From UBA1737 sp045653225 (GTDB lineage: Bacteria; Bacillota_I; Bacilli_A; ML615J-28; CAG-313), in the NCBI GenBank assembly GCA_045653225.1, contig JAZOLP010000201.1:1-5989 (forward strand): a DNA stretch of 5,989 nt. Direction: 5' to 3'. Under the pieces are notes generated by a model. It was not told the origin of the DNA. It did no database searches and saw nothing but the letters and a program-made list of their open reading frames with translations. The position numbers and the translations under genes were made by a program. Positions 5,510 through 5,989 of the stretch are shown here, in pieces (position 1 is the first letter of the stretch; the number at the start of each line of letters is the position of its first letter).

Positions 5510-5989
5510 TTATTTAAAACTAGTTGATATTTTTAACTTTTTGTTAGATTTTTTAAAAGTAATTGTACCATAGTCTAAAGTATTTAACAAGACCACATCT
5601 TGAATACTATTTATTCGGTCAATTACTACTTGATGTGGAAAGCCAAAAGAATTTGCATAACCATTCATACTAACAGCATATTTAAATTCTATCATATTTA
5701 AAAAAGCAGTCGTACTAGAAGTTTTAGAACCATGATGTGCAAGTTTAAGCACATCAACTTTTAATTTACCAATACTTTTTACAAATAAACTTTCAGCTTT
5801 ACTTTCAATATCACCAGTAAATAAAAATGTATGATTAAATATAATACTATAAATAACCAAACTATTATTGTTTATATCCCCTAAATCTTTATTAGGCCAT
5901 AAAACATGAAAATAAAATTTATCGATATAAAACTCATCACCTTGTTTTAAATAATATATTTTAGAAGTTTTTATTTTCATATTTTTTAC
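5510..5989 (-). CDS. comEC: ComEC C-terminal metallo-beta-lactamase domain (cut by right window edge)
   Basis: ComEC is the polytopic membrane channel that brings transforming single-stranded DNA into the cell. Its C-terminal MBL-fold domain is proposed to degrade the non-transported strand. Only about 159 residues are visible, and the frame stays open through 5989, so the Met at 5980 is probably internal. Counting from that Met, the visible motifs are VLWP (26-29), NNNSLVI (37-43), LFTGDIESKAE (53-63, Asp57), the metal-site signature VLKLAHHGSKTSS (77-89, His82-His83) and GFPHQ (113-117, His116). The protein ends shortly after the last domain strand (DYGTITF), as in intact ComEC. The transmembrane region would lie beyond the window. 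A stand-alone ComEC-like hydrolase cannot be excluded, but the position next to rpsT and holA favours ComEC. Confidence 0.88.
   Translation of the reverse strand, partial: VKNMKIKTSKIYYLKQGDEFYIDKFYFHVLWPNKDLGDINNNSLVIYSIIFNHTFLFTGDIESKAESLFVKSIGKLKVDVLKLAHHGSKTSSTTAFLNMIEFKYAVSMNGYANSFGFPHQVVIDRINSIQDVVLLNTLDYGTITFKKSNKKLKISTSFK

Noticed and set aside
5305..5517. Plus-strand open frame of 70 codons across rpsT and its promoter
   Set aside because: It overlaps rpsT antisense and runs through the rpsT promoter; no ribosome-binding site or family resemblance.
5980..5989. Start of a stand-alone MBL protein at the Met at 5980
   Set aside because: The frame stays open to the window edge, no ribosome-binding site precedes that Met, and the sequence matches the interior of the ComEC C-terminal domain.

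Overview
This AT-rich window (G+C about 30% by eye) looks like chromosomal DNA from a spore-forming, low-GC member of the Bacillota, plausibly an Erysipelotrichales-like or other Mollicutes-adjacent Bacilli lineage. The spore germination protease gene gpr points to endospore formation. The order comEC, rpsT, holA, gpr is the known Bacilli neighbourhood. All seven Trp codons in the recognised genes are TGG and every gene reads full length with the standard bacterial code, so there is no sign of the Mycoplasma-type UGA=Trp code.

Layout from left to right: the last 29 codons of an unrecognised plus-strand gene end at 90 and face upp across a symmetric terminator hairpin (92-120). Next is a minus-strand operon transcribed pgsA (2537-1833), recA (1816-779), upp (754-125), with gaps of 16 and 24 bp. 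Its promoter lies at 2560-2588. A second minus-strand unit runs gpr (4016-2976) then a small membrane-anchored protein (2974-2717), ending in a hairpin at 2694-2723. holA (4123-5088) is divergent from gpr and is the only complete plus-strand gene. It converges on rpsT (5435-5172), and the two are separated by two hairpins, one per direction. The right edge cuts into the C-terminal metallo-beta-lactamase domain of ComEC (minus strand, stop at 5510).

Functionally the window mixes DNA maintenance (recA, holA), phospholipid synthesis (pgsA), pyrimidine salvage (upp), translation (rpsT), DNA uptake (comEC) and spore germination (gpr). There is no mobile element, CRISPR array, RNA gene or clearly novel system. 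No gene-free stretch exceeds 180 bp. The more interesting points are the small gpr-coupled protein in the place of spoIIP/yqxA, the lack of cinA between pgsA and recA, a RecA with an extended N-terminus and no acidic tail, a repeated 10-mer upstream of the pgsA-recA promoter, and three vegetative promoters that all have an extended -10.
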